Of a stretch of DNA of 26,502 nucleotides, positions 13,876-21,393 are shown piece by piece. The stretch's first letter is position 1, and the number at the start of each line of letters is the position of its first letter. Source of the stretch: a virus; the IMG/VR virus record IMGVR_UViG_3300000167_000020, positions 1 through 26,502 of that record; one strand, given 5' to 3'. The notes under the pieces are model-generated. The model saw only the letters and a list, made by a program, of their open reading frames with translations. It searched no databases and was not told where the DNA came from. A program made the translations under genes and the position numbers.

Positions 13876-15164
13876 GAATGTATTTCATTATATACTACAG
13901 GAAAGAGTTCTTTATAATTTGTACCGCGCCGCTTATCTAATTCAGTGAGATATATATGAAATTGTTTTTGTAATTTTTTGTCAGGAGTGGACTGCTCTAT
14001 GCTTTTGGCAATACCTCTATAATATTCTTTAGTAGATATTATAATATCTTCATCAAAGTCTTGTAATTTATTAATAGCATCAATATAACCCCAGTCAAGA
14101 ATTTTTGGTCCAAAAATTGAAGGATGTACATATGGTCGGCCAGCGGCTTGCATTAAACTATTATGTACTATTTGATAATCATCTTTCCCTCTATTAGTAA
14201 CAATCCATTCATTCCACTCATTTGTTTTTTCCATTAGATCTGGTAAAGTAAATGTTGTTAATGGCATCCAACATATATTAATACCTGTTGATATATCTGT
14301 ATTTTTAAAAATATACTGAATATTCTTCTCAAATAGTTTGAGATCTAAACCAAACCTAACATATTCTGCCTCAGGTCCCCAACAATCTATACTGCCAGTC
14401 ACTTTACCACCACGAATATTATCATCTTCTATTAGTTTTTGTAACTTATCTAATCGCACTCTCGTTTTATCATGTTCTACACTAAGATTACTAAAAAATG
14501 TTATATTCAAATCAGGATTACGTTGAGTAGATAATAAATCTAATAATCTATCACTTTGTGGTTGTTTAAATGGCTCTCCACCCAAAACATATAACGTACG
14601 AAGGGATTTTAAATTTTCCTCCAGCCAAGTAAACATTTTTTCTGTAAGACTTAACTCTGTGTAATCCTCATAAACATCATATGCTACTCCTTCTGTCACA
14701 ACATCTATATGACCAAATTTGGTATTTTCTGATTGCCAAGTACTACTAAAATGCTCACCACAATATATACAAGATAAATTACAATTATTACTAAAATATA
14801 TCTCTAACTCTGTTGGAGAGACATGTACTGCTTGCGGATTATCTAATAATTCTGGAGGTGAACCAGGGGCAAATGGATGAGTTAAATGTAACATTCTATC
14901 ACTCATTCCACCAGCATCTTCTATAACTCTACAATGCTCACACCCTTTTTCAGGCCAAACGTTATCAAGCATTTGTTGTCTAGCAAGTAATTTTTCTGGA
15001 GTATTATGAAAATCAAAATTATCCGGAATAGCATCATGATTTACTCTATGACAACTGGCCGTCGTTCCTTTAGTAAGAAAAACTGTACTATGTGCCCATT
15101 TTAAACGACACTGTAAATCTGATTGTATTGGATGCAGTACTGCTGTTTTTTGAGGTTTATGCAT
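13872..15164 (-). CDS. Radical SAM protein, twitch-type
   Basis: 430 residues. The radical SAM [4Fe-4S] motif C128-x3-C132-x2-C135 lies in NNCNLSCIYCGEHF, followed by the LGGEPFKQ motif that binds the S-adenosylmethionine amino group. N-terminal cysteines (SCHR at 38; GCEHC at 75-78) precede it, as in the twitch-domain radical SAM proteins I recall from marine viruses. It should cleave SAM to a 5'-deoxyadenosyl radical; the substrate is unknown. No maturase peptide or nucleotide-modification partner is obvious next to it. One base separates it from the 124-residue gene upstream, suggesting one operon. Confidence 0.85.
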   Translation of the reverse strand: MHKPQKTAVLHPIQSDLQCRLKWAHSTVFLTKGTTASCHRVNHDAIPDNFDFHNTPEKLLARQQMLDNVWPEKGCEHCRVIEDAGGMSDRMLHLTHPFAPGSPPELLDNPQAVHVSPTELEIYFSNNCNLSCIYCGEHFSSTWQSENTKFGHIDVVTEGVAYDVYEDYTELSLTEKMFTWLEENLKSLRTLYVLGGEPFKQPQSDRLLDLLSTQRNPDLNITFFSNLSVEHDKTRVRLDKLQKLIEDDNIRGGKVTGSIDCWGPEAEYVRFGLDLKLFEKNIQYIFKNTDISTGINICWMPLTTFTLPDLMEKTNEWNEWIVTNRGKDDYQIVHNSLMQAAGRPYVHPSIFGPKILDWGYIDAINKLQDFDEDIIISTKEYYRGIAKSIEQSTPDKKLQKQFHIYLTELDKRRGTNYKELFPVVYNEIHS

Positions 15165-15539
15165 TTACTTAACCTTTTGGATTAATTGTATATTACGGCG
15201 TTTAGTTCTGCGTTGTGCTAGTTCATTCATACTAACATATGGACCATGGACTATTTCTACGTCTTTAGCCATAAATGTTTTAATAAATGGTTTAAATGCG
15301 ATAAAGTCTCGTTTGAGAAATATGTTTATAGGGAACATTCTATTTGATTCCCACCACCATACTTCGCCCAGTTCTAAAAACTTTTCTTTTGTCTCTATGT
15401 TTGGTAGTGCATTAAAATCGTAAACGCTTACTATAGTTGCATCTTTATTAAGAATAATACCAACGACTTCCCTATCAATATGTTTAATATAACTGATAAA
15501 AGGATACTTTTCTGTTAGCTCTTCGTATATGTTTGGCAT
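15165..15539 (-). CDS. Conserved small phage protein next to radical SAM gene
   Basis: 124 residues: YPFISYIKHIDREVVGIILNKDATIVSVYDFNALP, then LELGEVWWWESNRMFPINIFLKRDF, ending in basic RRTKRRNIQLIQKVK. I recall marine T4-like phage proteins with the same plan (EKYPF, a GII strand, EWWWxSNRxxPINIFLK, and a basic RRxIQL tail), without known function. It is co-directional with and one base from the radical SAM gene, so a shared role or simply shared transcription is possible. Its ATG overlaps the late-promoter box of the divergent gene at 15566. Confidence 0.75.
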   Translation of the reverse strand: MPNIYEELTEKYPFISYIKHIDREVVGIILNKDATIVSVYDFNALPNIETKEKFLELGEVWWWESNRMFPINIFLKRDFIAFKPFIKTFMAKDVEIVHGPYVSMNELAQRRTKRRNIQLIQKVK

Positions 15540-15546
15540 ATAAATA
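15539..15546 (+). promoter_or_regulatory. Late promoter TATAAATA, rightward
   Basis: Perfect TATAAATA on the plus strand, giving a predicted 14-base leader that contains AAAGG before the ATG at 15566. It overlaps the start codon of the divergent leftward gene by one base, so leftward and rightward transcription compete within 26 bases. Confidence 0.8.
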
Positions 15547-15565
15547 TAATAAAAGGTCTTATAAT

Positions 15566-16345
15566 ATGTTAGTTACTACGGTCTATTTATATAACCAGAA
15601 TGTTAATCTGAAAATAAAGGCGGACACTGATAAGGAGCATTGGGGGTATGAAATGTATAATCATCCTATAAAGGTATACAAGGGTATTGACAATACCATA
15701 CAATTGTCACTAAAGAACGATAATCAAAAGTCGTTAACGATCACTGATAAAACAATAACGTTTAATATTTTAGATAATGTTGGTGATACTGGTGTGTTAT
15801 TAAGTAAAACGGCCACATTAGTAGATGGAATTAAAGGAACGGCGAAAGTTGTTATAACAGAAGGTGATCTACTAAATTTAGACTCTCAATATCTTAATTA
15901 CTCTGTAACAGTAGTAGACGGTGAATCCAATACTAGTATTGGTTATGTAGATGGCGCATATGATGTATTAGGACAATTACAAATTTCAGATGGTGTTTTT
16001 CCAACACTTACAGATAGTAAAGTATTAAACACAGCAGACTTTACCATCTCAGGTTCAACTCATACAAGTAATCCATTAGTAGCAGATTCAAAACTTAATC
16101 AAAATACAGCATTACAAACTGCGGCGTTTTATTTTTCAGGTACATATACTGGCACTATTGTAATACAAGGTACATTAAATGAAAATATATCATTAGCAGA
16201 TGATGATTATTTTGATATTAAAACATTAAATTTAACTGACCAAACTGGTGTTGGTTATACAAACTGGAATGGTGTTCATAGTAGAATTCGTATTAAATGT
16301 ACTCCTACATCAGGTGGATTAGAAAAAGTTTTATATCGTCCTTAA
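15566..16345 (+). CDS. Tail/neck-type structural protein with BppU-like N-terminal domain
   Basis: 259 residues from the ATG at 15566; a frame extending to a TTG at 15533 would run through the promoter and is rejected. The N-terminal domain (PIKVYKGIDNTIQLSLKNDNQK, then ITFNILD...VLLSKTATLVDGIKGTAKVVITEGDLLNL) resembles the Ig-like BppU N-terminal domain used in phage baseplates and fibres, and I recall near-identical openings (MLVTTVYxY, IKxYKGVDNT) in T4-like marine phages. The second half is Thr/Ser/Gly-rich beta sequence with a carbohydrate-binding-like look (YFSGTYTGTIVIQGTL). A virion protein of tail, neck or fibre is likely. Expressed late. Confidence 0.75.
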   Translation: MLVTTVYLYNQNVNLKIKADTDKEHWGYEMYNHPIKVYKGIDNTIQLSLKNDNQKSLTITDKTITFNILDNVGDTGVLLSKTATLVDGIKGTAKVVITEGDLLNLDSQYLNYSVTVVDGESNTSIGYVDGAYDVLGQLQISDGVFPTLTDSKVLNTADFTISGSTHTSNPLVADSKLNQNTALQTAAFYFSGTYTGTIVIQGTLNENISLADDDYFDIKTLNLTDQTGVGYTNWNGVHSRIRIKCTPTSGGLEKVLYRP

Positions 16346-16368
16346 ATTCTCGTACAGTTATAAAAAGC

Positions 16369-16376
16369 AGTAAATA
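16369..16376 (+). promoter_or_regulatory. Late promoter box AGTAAATA, rightward
   Basis: AGTAAATA followed by ATAAT and then the ATG at 16382: core exactly five bases before the start codon, in the 36-base gap after the structural gene. Same geometry as on the minus strand at 1118, 3727, 8759 and 23230. Confidence 0.6.
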
Positions 16377-16381
16377 ATAAT

Positions 16382-18157
16382 ATGCGTATAAAATTTATCG
16401 TATTTGGCTCAAACGCCGACACAGGTGATCTAACCACTGAATTAAGGCAAGATGGCTCACTTGAAGGAATAAATGATTATTTTCTAACGCCAATATATTA
16501 TTTCTTAAAATCTTTCTATAAAAAAATTGGAAAATACTATAACAAATACATATGGCTACCTACTGAATATGGTGAATTCAAGAATACTAGTGTAAAAAAT
16601 ATAATATCCATAATCGAAAAAGAAAAACCAGATATTATTTGTTTCTCTATGTTTTTATGGAATTTTGATGTACAAATAAAAATAGCAAATATAATAAAAC
16701 AAAAACATCCTAATATAAAACTTATTGCTGGCGGGCCGAGCATTGATCATAAAAATCCAAATACTGCTAATAACTATCCTTTTATAGATTATTTTGTCTA
16801 TGGTGATGGTGAAAAAGCTTTTACTATGTTGTTAGATAGTTTTTATGAGCCAATAGATGAAAGAACAATACCGAATTTAATAACAAAAGAATTTAAAACT
16901 AATCACGAAATCTTACGATTTAAAGATTATCCAGCATTTAGTCCATATTGTGATTTAAAAGAAGACTTTATTAATGAACATAATCAGATTACAGATTACT
17001 TAAACAAAAATACTACTAATAATTACGTACTTACTTACTCTTTCGAAAGAATACGTGGTTGTCCATATGCTTGTACGTTTTGTGATTGGAGTGGTGGGTT
17101 ACATCACAAATTAAACAAAAGATTGGGAGATTGGAAGGAAGAAATAAAGTTTCTTTCAAAATTTAATAACATATCTATGCATTGGATTGATGCTAATATT
17201 GGAATGATGAAGGAGGATATTGAAATATTTAAATTTGGTCTATCATACACAACTAATTCTTTTTCCTTTAGCGGCGGGAACATGGCAAAATTACATAAAA
17301 GCAATGTTTTTGATATATGGAGAGCTATATATGAACATGGGCGCGGCAATGTGTTTAAAGTATCATTACAACATCAAGATAAACAAATATTAAAAAACAT
17401 TAATAGACCAGAACTTCCATGGAATGAACATAAAAAATTATTAATTAATTTTAGACAAAAATATAATAAGGCAGAATATAAAGTAGAATTAATTCATGGA
17501 TTACCTGGCGCAACTATTGAAGCTCATAAAAAACAATTAATAGAATTCAGTGAAATACCTATAAGTATTGCATCTTTGTATGCATGGGAGTTATTACATA
17601 GTAGTCCTGCATATGACAAATCTTATCAAGAAAAACATAATCTAAAAATAATCACTGCTGGAGTTGTTAACACCAATGTCATAAACTCCACTATTGATGA
17701 TTTATATCATAATGTATCATCTGATAATTATAATCCAATAGAAATATATCAATCAGAGAGAATATGCGATAGTAATTTAGGTTTTAAAGAATATTTGATT
17801 ATCACGTATATGACAATATTATATAATATGTTATTTGAAACTACATTAACAACGTCTGAATACAATAAAATTAGATTTATTAACTTTTTAGATTATGCAA
17901 TGCCAATAATTGAAAAATTGGCCGGGGAGCAAACTAAAGACTGGGATGAGAAATTAGAAAAATACGGATTTATTATATTCGGGTTACCGTTTGGATCAAA
18001 TAAAACTCAAACAGTACAACTTGGCTTAGGATTGACAATGATTTGTAATAAATTATTTAGTGGATTACTTTCAGGAAATATTCAAACACCATGGTGGGAT
18101 GCGTATGGTCATATAGAAGATAAAACGAAACAAAGAGGTTCATTGAGTGAGGTTTAA
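16382..18157 (+). CDS. Radical SAM protein with B12-binding-like N-terminal domain
   Basis: 591 residues. N-terminal Rossmann-like region (1-150) matches cobalamin-binding domains of radical SAM enzymes: EKPDIICFSMFLWN, IKLIAGGPSIDH and the YPFIDYFVYGDGEKAF motif; the DxHxxG histidine motif that ligates cobalt is not seen, as in many class members. The radical SAM cluster is C227-x3-C231-x2-C234 in IRGCPYACTFCDWSG. The region YKVELIHGLPGATIEAH is typical of the B12-binding radical SAM barrel. The C-terminal 150 residues are helical. Substrate unknown; methylation or another C-C modification of a glycan or small molecule is possible. Its 3' end overlaps the convergent DnaE-like gene by 18 bases. 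Confidence 0.88.
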   Translation: MRIKFIVFGSNADTGDLTTELRQDGSLEGINDYFLTPIYYFLKSFYKKIGKYYNKYIWLPTEYGEFKNTSVKNIISIIEKEKPDIICFSMFLWNFDVQIKIANIIKQKHPNIKLIAGGPSIDHKNPNTANNYPFIDYFVYGDGEKAFTMLLDSFYEPIDERTIPNLITKEFKTNHEILRFKDYPAFSPYCDLKEDFINEHNQITDYLNKNTTNNYVLTYSFERIRGCPYACTFCDWSGGLHHKLNKRLGDWKEEIKFLSKFNNISMHWIDANIGMMKEDIEIFKFGLSYTTNSFSFSGGNMAKLHKSNVFDIWRAIYEHGRGNVFKVSLQHQDKQILKNINRPELPWNEHKKLLINFRQKYNKAEYKVELIHGLPGATIEAHKKQLIEFSEIPISIASLYAWELLHSSPAYDKSYQEKHNLKIITAGVVNTNVINSTIDDLYHNVSSDNYNPIEIYQSERICDSNLGFKEYLIITYMTILYNMLFETTLTTSEYNKIRFINFLDYAMPIIEKLAGEQTKDWDEKLEKYGFIIFGLPFGSNKTQTVQLGLGLTMICNKLFSGLLSGNIQTPWWDAYGHIEDKTKQRGSLSEV

Positions 18158-18718
18158 ATTAAGTAAATTCATATGCACAACGACCAAATGTGCATAGGCA
18201 ACCGCATGTGATTTCTTAAAATAATAACCTTTATCAGGCTTTTCCCATACTTGCTCACCAATTTCTTCCCATGATTTGCCAATCAAATAACGTTTTGCTG
18301 GCCGTATTACAGATAAAAACATTGCCATGCGTGGAATAGTATCTGGCATCATTTTTTTAATAAGATCATATTGATTACCGATATGTATTACTTGCTCACA
18401 ATATTCTTTCTCTGCTAATCTTTCCCAAGGTGGTTCTGTAAACATTAAATCAATCAAATGTGCTTCACTTTCAACTTGGCTATATACATTTACATTAAGC
18501 AAATCCAATTTAAAATATCCGCGTTCTTCCGCGTCTTTATGATCAAGTGAACAAATACCTTTTACTGGATCTGTCGGCACATCAGTAAAATACGCACCAG
18601 TATTATGCTTAATTAATTCATTTGCCCTAATAATAGTCGCAGGAGTATGATGCTTTACTTTTTCCAGCACAGCAGTTCTATCTGCAAAATCTATATCAAT
18701 ATCAAACTTAAGGCTCAT
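18140..18718 (-). CDS. Compact DnaE-like (family C polymerase palm) protein
   Basis: 192 residues. Short segments correspond in order to the catalytic core of bacterial DNA polymerase III alpha: FDIDIDFADR (D8, D10) to E. coli DFDMDF (D401, D403); GYFKLDLLNV (D72) to VKFDFLGL (D555); DTIPRMAMFLSVIRPAK to the FEDMIALVALFRPGP region; and GYYFKKSHAVAYAHLV (164-179) to GYGFNKSHSAAYALV. So all three metal-binding aspartates are kept while PHP, most of the fingers, thumb and C-terminal domains are absent. I recall uncharacterised marine-phage homologues of similar size. It may be a regulatory or template-binding relic, a minimal nucleotidyl transferase, or a structural homologue without polymerase activity. 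It overlaps its upstream gene by 11 bases. Confidence 0.75.
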   Translation of the reverse strand: MSLKFDIDIDFADRTAVLEKVKHHTPATIIRANELIKHNTGAYFTDVPTDPVKGICSLDHKDAEERGYFKLDLLNVNVYSQVESEAHLIDLMFTEPPWERLAEKEYCEQVIHIGNQYDLIKKMMPDTIPRMAMFLSVIRPAKRYLIGKSWEEIGEQVWEKPDKGYYFKKSHAVAYAHLVVVHMNLLNLNLTQ

Positions 18719-19415
18719 TTTGATTTCTCGTTCTTGGTATAATTGGCAATGCTAAAAATCCTAAACGTGGTGTTGGTAAATTTCCACCAGCATCATCAAA
18801 TGCTTCTATATATTCATATCCATGATTAAAATATGTTTTTTTATAATAACTTGAATCTTCCCACCACACTATCAATTCTTTATGCTTATCTATTGGGTCT
18901 GGATTGGATCGCAAGTGTACTTCTATAATATTATCATCAATACACTCTACATTTATTTTACCTACATCTTTCAACTCATCAAACCACTCTGGAAGTTCAA
19001 CAAATCTATTCATCTTAACCCATTTACTCCATCTCCACAACTTTTCTTCTCCAGTTTCCCTGTATCCTTCCCAACAATTTAATTGTCGCCAACCTTTTGT
19101 ATATCGCGGAGTTCTTAATGGTCCTTCCCAGTCCTCTTCCCATTCAAAATCATATGAGAAATGTCTCCCTTCAAACTTTTCACACCAAAAATGACCCGAC
19201 GGTATGGTAATCCATTCATGTGGATCCATTTTTATAGTTTTAGCACCCACACCCATACCTTCTAAATTCATAATAGGGCGCACAATATATTCTTCATCAA
19301 ACAATACATTTACACCAGCCGGGCCACATCTATAGCCTAACTTTTCACTTAACCATAACTTATTATACCATTTACGGTGATGTGGATAAGTGTCATAGGC
19401 AACTGCGTCATCCAA
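18708..19415 (-). CDS. Conserved phage protein, ATP-grasp-like
   Basis: 235 residues, probable TTG start (no in-frame ATG near; the frame is closed 20 bases upstream). YIVRPIMNLEGMGVGAKTI (43-61) looks like the ATP-grasp nucleotide loop (xxKPxxGxGGxGV), and HFWCEKFEGRHFSYDFEW (75-92) like the following E-x-x-E-G-x-E-x-S-V-D strand. The C-terminal half is rich in Trp and Glu and not recognised. I recall phage proteins with the same GPAGVxxx...YIVRPIxNLxGMGVGA signature. Might ligate or phosphorylate a small substrate; equally it could be a partial, inactive fold. Eight-base overlap with the small coiled-coil gene upstream. Confidence 0.65.
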   Translation of the reverse strand: MDDAVAYDTYPHHRKWYNKLWLSEKLGYRCGPAGVNVLFDEEYIVRPIMNLEGMGVGAKTIKMDPHEWITIPSGHFWCEKFEGRHFSYDFEWEEDWEGPLRTPRYTKGWRQLNCWEGYRETGEEKLWRWSKWVKMNRFVELPEWFDELKDVGKINVECIDDNIIEVHLRSNPDPIDKHKELIVWWEDSSYYKKTYFNHGYEYIEAFDDAGGNLPTPRLGFLALPIIPRTRNQNEP

Positions 19416-19602
19416 ATTTTTGCTCCATAAACATTATTTTATCTTTAAGCCATAACTTTTCTTTTTTCAATTCAATTATTTTCATATGTACTTCGCCAAT
19501 ATCTTGCTCATTCTCCTCGATTTCCCATATCGTTTTATCTAACTCTTTATGCCTAATTTTTAACTTTTCCAAATCAAGGTTGTATACATTTTCATTAGTC
19601 AT
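19408..19602 (-). CDS. Small coiled-coil protein
   Basis: 64 residues, almost entirely charged helix with heptads of Leu/Ile/Met (LDLEKLKIRHKELDKTIWEI; VHMKIIELKKEKLWLKDKI), resembling in size and form the YdcH/DUF465 type of small helical hairpin, though I cannot assign it. The strongest ribosome-binding site in the right half, AAAGGAG, lies seven bases before the ATG. A regulatory or adaptor role is possible. Confidence 0.7.
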   Translation of the reverse strand: MTNENVYNLDLEKLKIRHKELDKTIWEIEENEQDIGEVHMKIIELKKEKLWLKDKIMFMEQKFG

Positions 19603-19614
19603 TAAATATCTCCT

Positions 19615-20316
19615 TTACATGTTTGCGTCACTTAAAATATGTTTAACCCATTCTACATCGGCCATAAACGCTTCAAAACGTCTACTCCAATATATTGGGT
19701 CTATAAAATCATTAATTAAACCTAACTGCTCATCAGTCATTTTCTCTAACATTTCCATGCCTGTTTTACTATTATAGATTGTCCATGGACTTATTTTTCC
19801 ATTTCTAATTAATGCTACTGCTTTATTGAAACTTACAAACTTAAAAAAATGATTGAACCGGGCATCATTTTCAGTTGCCCATTTTTCCATAGTTATAATA
19901 CTGCGCTCTAATGCATCACGAACGTTTTCAGTTTTAATATATGGTAATAGATACTCCTCATATACAGCATCTTTACACCAGTGATCTAACTTTGTATTAC
20001 TTTTAATAACATAATCTATAAAGTAATCTGGATTTATTACGTTAATATTAATAATGTGGTTACCAAATTTTACAAAAGCATTATAATATTGACTTTGTGA
20101 AAAGTGCTCATATGTTTTAAAATTTGAACTGCCTTGTGTTAACTCATAGAACCGTTTGTAAGCAATATACGCAATTTGTACATGCTTTGCATCCTGTTGT
20201 TGATGCCTACGCTTGGGCTCACATACGTGCGCCGCTAGTGTTTTCTCTCTTGTAAAACTCCTTTTACAAAATTGGCACTCATAATCTTTCTCTGATTGAC
20301 TTATCATCATAACCAT
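19615..20316 (-). CDS. Zinc-finger phage protein
   Basis: 233 residues. The N-terminus holds C14-x2-C17-x12-H30-x-C32 in YECQFCKRSFTREKTLAAHVCEPKRR, a C2HC variant of the classical C2H2 finger, followed by a basic KRRHQQ tail. The remaining 190 residues (YKRFYELTQ; YYNAFVKFGNHIININVINPDYFIDYVIKS; LDHWCKD; ERSIITMEKWA; ISPWTIYNSKTGMEML) match in order a protein I recall from T4-like cyanophages, function unknown. Nucleic-acid binding is inferred from the finger. Starts at 20316, 20310 or 20307 are possible; all overlap the clamp-loader-like gene. Confidence 0.75.
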   Translation of the reverse strand: MVMMISQSEKDYECQFCKRSFTREKTLAAHVCEPKRRHQQQDAKHVQIAYIAYKRFYELTQGSSNFKTYEHFSQSQYYNAFVKFGNHIININVINPDYFIDYVIKSNTKLDHWCKDAVYEEYLLPYIKTENVRDALERSIITMEKWATENDARFNHFFKFVSFNKAVALIRNGKISPWTIYNSKTGMEMLEKMTDEQLGLINDFIDPIYWSRRFEAFMADVEWVKHILSDANM

Positions 20317-20749
20317 GTTCTATTGCTAATTGTTTAAGTTCTTTCTTGTCACACATCTCAGCATATGCTTCGACGTCACTTAATTTCCAAGTTGGATATA
20401 ATTCTCTTAGAAACTTTGTCTTTTTATTATCTTTTACATTTTTTTTCATTGGCAGATACTTGCGATTAAAACTGCCAATTTTGGGATTAATAGCACACAA
20501 AATCATCCATACTAACTTTGGATGCTTACTAATTTCCCAGAAATCTTTATTTAATTCTTCATTTGTAGAGCGTATCATATACTCTTGCAAGTCGTTATTA
20601 CCCGTAGCACTTGCATTATATTTTAATTGCAAATAAGAACTAAATGCTTTTTGCTTTTCTTTCCCAATCCGACCATAGAACCAATAATCTTTATTATCTA
20701 ATGCATTAAATATCTCTTTAAGAGGTAATATTGGTTGTTTACGTGGCAT
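20279..20749 (-). CDS. Probable DNA polymerase clamp loader subunit A (T4 gp62-like)
   Basis: 156 residues. The order of features, LPLKEIFNALDNKDYWFYGRIGKEKQKAFSSYLQLKY, then EYMIRSTNEELNKDFWEISKHPKLVWMILCAINP, then KFLRELYPTWKLSDVEAYAEMCDKKELKQLAIEHGYDDKSIRE, resembles phage clamp-loader subunit A proteins of marine T4-like phages as I recall them. In T4, gp62 joins four gp44 ATPases to load the gp45 sliding clamp. Size (156 versus 187 in T4) fits. No gp44-type ATPase is in this window; the AAA+ at 25726 is a different family. Gene overlaps both neighbours. The assignment rests on recalled resemblance rather than catalytic motifs. Confidence 0.65.
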   Translation of the reverse strand: MPRKQPILPLKEIFNALDNKDYWFYGRIGKEKQKAFSSYLQLKYNASATGNNDLQEYMIRSTNEELNKDFWEISKHPKLVWMILCAINPKIGSFNRKYLPMKKNVKDNKKTKFLRELYPTWKLSDVEAYAEMCDKKELKQLAIEHGYDDKSIRERL

Positions 20750-21362
20750 TTCTTTCTCTTATATGGGTATGAAAGTTATTTGTAAATACTTCTGATATAT
20801 ACTCTTCTATTTTAACATGTTTCATATATTTGTCAAGTTCGAAGGGTATACTATCAGCAACCCGAGTAATGATGCCGCCTTTTTCTCTAAACCTATTGCT
20901 AATCATTTTCAAGTTGTATGCGTCTATAATAAACCCGCCTGCTTCTTTATTGCTTGGCTTATATTGGGGTGAATCCTTATACACATTGTTTGTTAATCCG
21001 TCAGTAGTTTCAAGATCAAATCCAATAATATCAATTTCTTTATGATCCCGCATTGCTATGCATATTGCCATATGTCCGGAATTCATCATTGGTTCATATT
21101 CGGGCATATCTTCCACAAAATAAACATGCTTTGGCATACCATAAAATGTATTACCTTCTGGTTCATCTACAGCACGACCAGCCTGATGAGAATTATATTC
21201 AAATTCAGTCCGCATTTCTTTATCAATTATAACTAAATGATCTGGATTAAATTCTCTATATAGAGCATTACATCCATATATTTCCCACTCATTGCGTTTG
21301 AATAAATTTAAACCAATTCTTTTTCGACTCTCACCATTTCCTACTACTAATGCTTTTTTCAT
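20739..21362 (-). CDS. Rossmann-like protein with GNGES motif, possible glycosyltransferase relative
   Basis: 207 residues from the ATG at 21362; a TTG 18 bases upstream is less likely. It opens with KKALVVGNGESRKRIGLNLFKRNEWEIYGCNALYREFNPDHLVIID, a strand-loop-helix with GNGxS as in MptE/DUF115 and GT42 sialyltransferase-type proteins, followed by MMNSGHMAICIAMRDHKEIDIIGFDLE, which also occurs in such folds (nucleotide-sugar site). I cannot choose between these; a glycosyltransferase or pyrophosphokinase-type function is only a suggestion. Its stop overlaps the clamp-loader-like gene by 11 bases. Confidence 0.65.
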   Translation of the reverse strand: MKKALVVGNGESRKRIGLNLFKRNEWEIYGCNALYREFNPDHLVIIDKEMRTEFEYNSHQAGRAVDEPEGNTFYGMPKHVYFVEDMPEYEPMMNSGHMAICIAMRDHKEIDIIGFDLETTDGLTNNVYKDSPQYKPSNKEAGGFIIDAYNLKMISNRFREKGGIITRVADSIPFELDKYMKHVKIEEYISEVFTNNFHTHIRERNAT

Positions 21363-21393
21363 TTTACGTTGAAGGCCCAATGCTCCAAAACTT

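Noticed and set aside
15510-15539. EELTE near the N-terminus of the 124-residue protein as another propeptide site
   Set aside because: The match runs into what seems the conserved first strand (KYPFISYIKH) and the gene is outside the late cluster; probably coincidence.
15540-15560. TATTAT six bases before the ATG at 15539 as a leaderless sigma-70 promoter
   Set aside because: No acceptable -35 hexamer at 16-18 bases; the A/T-rich sequence matches by chance.
15533-15565. TTG-initiated N-terminal extension of the structural gene
   Set aside because: It would translate through the TATAAATA box; ATG 15566 has AAAGG upstream and matches the recalled family start MLVTT.
19382-19777. 131-codon plus-strand frame
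   Set aside because: Antisense to two supported minus-strand genes; composition typical of a shadow, no start signals.
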